A stretch of DNA of 6,410 nucleotides from JBAYGJ01 sp041666685. GTDB taxonomy: Bacteria > Patescibacteriota > Patescibacteriia > UBA10025 > JAHIVO01. Made by a program: the position numbers and the translations under genes. A model generated the notes under the pieces. It ran no database searches, was not told the origin of the DNA, and saw nothing but the letters and a program-made list of their open reading frames with translations. Location of the stretch: positions 1-6,410 of the forward strand of contig JBAYGJ010000052.1 of assembly GCA_041666685.1 (NCBI GenBank). Direction: 5' to 3'. Below are positions 4,947 through 6,410 of the stretch, one piece after another. How positions within the stretch are numbered: position 1 is the stretch's first letter; each line of letters starts with the position of its first letter.

Positions 4947-5030
4947 GCCGAGATGGCGGAACTGGTATACGCGCCAGCCTTAGGAGCTGGTGGCCGCAAG
5001 GCCATGGAGGTTCGAGTCCTCTTCTCGGCA
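4947..5030 (+). tRNA. tRNA-Leu (anticodon UAG)
   Basis: This is a complete type II cloverleaf of 84 nt. The acceptor stem GCCGAGA (4947-4953) pairs with TCTCGGC (5023-5029), with A5030 as discriminator. The D stem is GCG/CGC. The anticodon stem CCAGC/GCTGG encloses the loop CTTAGGA, giving anticodon TAG at 4981-4983, which reads CUA and probably other CUN leucine codons. The long variable arm GGCC-GCAA-GGCC is typical of tRNA-Leu. The T arm GGAGG-TTCGAGT-CCTCT has one G-T pair. CCA is not encoded, so it must be added by a nucleotidyltransferase. No intron is seen. Confidence 0.96.
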
Positions 5031-5055
5031 TTGAGCAACGCGAAATGATGAGAAA

Positions 5056-5076
5056 GCACGCAAATGTTTTGCGTGC
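5056..5076. repeat. Perfect 9-bp hairpin downstream of tRNA-Leu
   Basis: GCACGCAAA (5056-5064) pairs perfectly with TTTGCGTGC (5068-5076) around a TGT loop. It begins 26 bp after the tRNA. No T run follows, so if it ends the tRNA transcript it does so in a non-canonical way, or serves as a processing structure. Confidence 0.55.
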
Positions 5077-5158
5077 GTGAGGACGAGAAAGCCGGAGCGA
5101 TGCGCGAGTTTCCCGAGCTTATCGAGGGAAGGCGAGCGCCACGAGGCGGGGTCGACCG

Positions 5159-5182
5159 CAATTGCCGTCAGGCAATTGACGG
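5159..5182. repeat. Two mutually exclusive hairpins upstream of the 2H phosphoesterase gene
   Basis: CAATTGCC (5159-5166) pairs with GGCAATTG (5171-5178) around a GTCA loop. Alternatively CCGTCA (5165-5170) pairs with TGACGG (5177-5182) around GGCAAT. Both cannot form at once. They lie 46 bp before the ATG at 5229, in palindrome-rich DNA that includes the 8-bp palindrome GGTCGACC at 5150-5157. No T run follows either one. Confidence 0.5.
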
Positions 5183-5228
5183 GTGACCGACTCACATCAA
5201 CAGTACCCTTAATTACTATATACATAGT

Positions 5229-5831
5229 ATGAGTATTGAAAACGGACAGAGACCCCCAGACTCCGTGCAGGAAACCAAACAATATTCCCCTGAAAAGGTT
5301 ACATTTGATGAGAAGAACTTCACCCTCCTCCTCGACCTGGACAAGGCCGCCATTGAACTGGAAAAAATCCAGCCGCAGGCAGATTCCACTGGGCTGGCCC
5401 AGAAGGACGAATTCCATATCACCGCAATAGGGTTTAAGGGCGGTGCAGAAATAAAAAAATCACTCAAAGCGCTGGACGAAACGGCCAGACAGACAAAAAT
5501 CCATCAACTACAGTCACTCATCGATTCCACGGACTGGCACTATACTATCGAGCCCCAACAACTCCACATTGCCAAGGATTATCCAGTAGACCCGAAGAAA
5601 CCGGACGACCAGCCAGAACACCGCGAATCTTTCATCCAACTGGTAAATGTACCGGCGATGGAAAGTTTTTATTCCCAACTCAACGGGCTGCTGGGTACAG
5701 CTATTGAAGTCCCACCCTCACATATCACGTTATTTACCGGCGGCAACAAACCGGAAAGCGCCAAACAAGGCATAGGCATCAATACAAAGGCTGACTTGGA
5801 AAAATTAAATCCCCAACCCATTAATACATAA
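5229..5831 (+). CDS. 2H phosphoesterase superfamily protein (LigT/cyclic phosphodiesterase-like), 200 residues
   Basis: Two H-x-T signatures, H63-I-T65 in EFHITAIGF and H165-I-T167 in PPSHITLFTGG, are placed 102 residues apart. This is the defining pattern of the 2H superfamily, whose two His and two Thr/Ser form the active site. Members open 2',3'-cyclic phosphates or cleave 2'-5' RNA bonds or ADP-ribose cyclic phosphate; the substrate here is not known. The stretch VNVPAMESFYSQLNG before the second motif also fits the family. The protein lacks a signal peptide or membrane segment and is probably cytoplasmic. Residues 1-28 are a polar, likely disordered extension. The ATG has no SD and lies about ten bases after a weak -10-like TACTAT. 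It is the first gene of a packed plus-strand set. Confidence 0.78.
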   Translation: MSIENGQRPPDSVQETKQYSPEKVTFDEKNFTLLLDLDKAAIELEKIQPQADSTGLAQKDEFHITAIGFKGGAEIKKSLKALDETARQTKIHQLQSLIDSTDWHYTIEPQQLHIAKDYPVDPKKPDDQPEHRESFIQLVNVPAMESFYSQLNGLLGTAIEVPPSHITLFTGGNKPESAKQGIGINTKADLEKLNPQPINT

Positions 5832-5834
5832 TTT

Positions 5835-6206
5835 ATGGGCAGTACCATCGAACTCAACGACACACTCCAACTAACTTCCGACCAGGGTTTCCCGGCAGAA
5901 CTGAATCTGGAAAAGCATCTGGCTCAGCCTTACCGTGCCGATAGCATCAAGGATAAGACTTTCCAGTTCCACAACAAACCCGGTATCCGGCAGTACCATC
6001 TTCCGCCTGTACGAAATTTCTTGGTAGAAAACCGGGATGGTAAATGGATTTACTGGGGATTGGTACATATAATTGAAACGCATCTTGATTACGTAAGCAA
6101 AACCACTTCCGGCTCATTCAAAATCATCTATATCAACACGCCGGAAGAAATGAAAATAGCGCACCATCTCATTGACCAAAACAATGACACAAACTACTTC
6201 GCCTAA
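5835..6206 (+). CDS. Unrecognised soluble protein, 123 residues
   Basis: No family is recognised. The protein has no signal peptide or membrane segment. The C-terminal two thirds look well folded: HLPPVRNFLVEN (55-66), WIYWGLVHIIETHLDY (71-86) and SFKIIYINTPEEMKIAHHLID (94-114) combine likely beta strands with a final helix rich in His, Lys and Glu. The ATG lies three bases after the stop of the 2H phosphoesterase gene and has no SD, so translation is probably coupled to it. Its 3' end overlaps the Nudix gene by 23 bp. Sitting between two phosphate-ester hydrolases, it may be an accessory or regulatory partner in the same process; that is inference. Confidence 0.75.
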   Translation: MGSTIELNDTLQLTSDQGFPAELNLEKHLAQPYRADSIKDKTFQFHNKPGIRQYHLPPVRNFLVENRDGKWIYWGLVHIIETHLDYVSKTTSGSFKIIYINTPEEMKIAHHLIDQNNDTNYFA

Positions 6207-6410
6207 CATCTCACCACAGCCGAAAGTCGGCGTCGGCGTTGCCATTCTGAAAAACAATCAAGTGCTATTAGGCTTGCGCAAAGGGAAACACGAAGACGGT
6301 ACCTGGGGATTGCCAGGCGGCAGTCTGGAATATAATGAGGAACTCGAGGATTGTGCAGTGCGGGAGACTAAAGAAGAATGCGGCGTGACCATAAAAAACA
6401 TACGGCGCGG
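6184..6410 (+). CDS. Nudix hydrolase, 5' part (cut by window edge)
   Basis: The 75 visible codons contain a complete Nudix box: G46-x5-E52-x7-R60-E61-T62-K63-E64-E65-C66-G67-V68, matching Gx5Ex7REUxEExGU. The glutamates of REUxEE bind the metal ions needed to cleave nucleoside-diphosphate-linked substrates. The preceding block RKGKHEDGTWGLPGGSLE (32-49) resembles the MutT/NUDT15-type group that handles (d)NTPs, but this does not fix the substrate. The strand PKVGVGVAILKNNQVLLG (13-30) is the usual first strand pair. The ATG at 6184 is the only good start upstream; it lies inside the previous gene in another frame and has no SD, so translational coupling is likely. The C-terminus is beyond the window. 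Confidence 0.9.
   Translation, partial: MTQTTSPNISPQPKVGVGVAILKNNQVLLGLRKGKHEDGTWGLPGGSLEYNEELEDCAVRETKEECGVTIKNIRR

Noticed and set aside
4823..5161. Minus-strand 112-codon frame spanning the tRNA
   Set aside because: It runs antisense across the tRNA-Leu gene and palindromic flanks; such frames are a known artefact and show no family resemblance.
5064..5186. Plus-strand 40-codon frame after the tRNA
   Set aside because: Its ATG lies inside the 9-bp hairpin, there is no SD, and the frame runs through palindromic GC-rich sequence, so it is probably chance.
1..6410. CRISPR array, insertion sequence or transposase
   Set aside because: No regularly spaced repeats with unique spacers and no transposase-like frame are seen in the window.

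Overview
The window looks like chromosomal DNA of a small-genome bacterium, most likely of the Patescibacteria/CPR group. The evidence is indirect: a membrane-anchored protein carries a pilin-type RDAQRxSDxKKI motif of the kind common in that group, the tRNA-Leu gene does not encode CCA, Shine-Dalgarno (SD) sites are weak or missing before most genes, and many small proteins are unrecognised. The assignment is an inference. TGA is used as a stop and TGG for Trp, so the standard bacterial code fits.

Left part (1-1481, minus strand, AT-rich). Four small membrane-protein genes run in tandem toward the left edge. Three of them are exactly 96 codons long if the first ATG is used, and two of these align without gaps and share one predicted topology. 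Beyond them lies a leader-like stretch with two strong SD sequences, a six-codon ORF and a perfect hairpin, pointing to another gene that starts just outside the window.

Middle part (1482-4740, minus strand, higher GC). It holds a Trp-rich lipoprotein, then an approximately 590-bp gene-free region with several hairpins, a REP-like palindrome, two DnaA-box-like sites and three GCGACGGCG copies. Next comes a single-span membrane protein with a pilin-like C-terminal half, flanked by clear intrinsic terminators and with a promoter placed for a leaderless transcript. A divergent ribose-phosphate pyrophosphokinase (prs) carrying an approximately 55-residue insertion completes this part.

Right part (4741-6410, plus strand). 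It starts with tRNA-Leu(UAG), followed by about 200 bp of palindrome-rich non-coding sequence. A packed gene set follows: a 2H phosphoesterase, an unrecognised 123-residue protein, and a Nudix hydrolase that is cut by the window edge and overlaps its neighbour by 23 bp. The first and third act on nucleotide or RNA phosphodiester and pyrophosphate bonds, so the set may serve nucleotide or RNA-end metabolism. The direction of transcription switches between prs and the tRNA.
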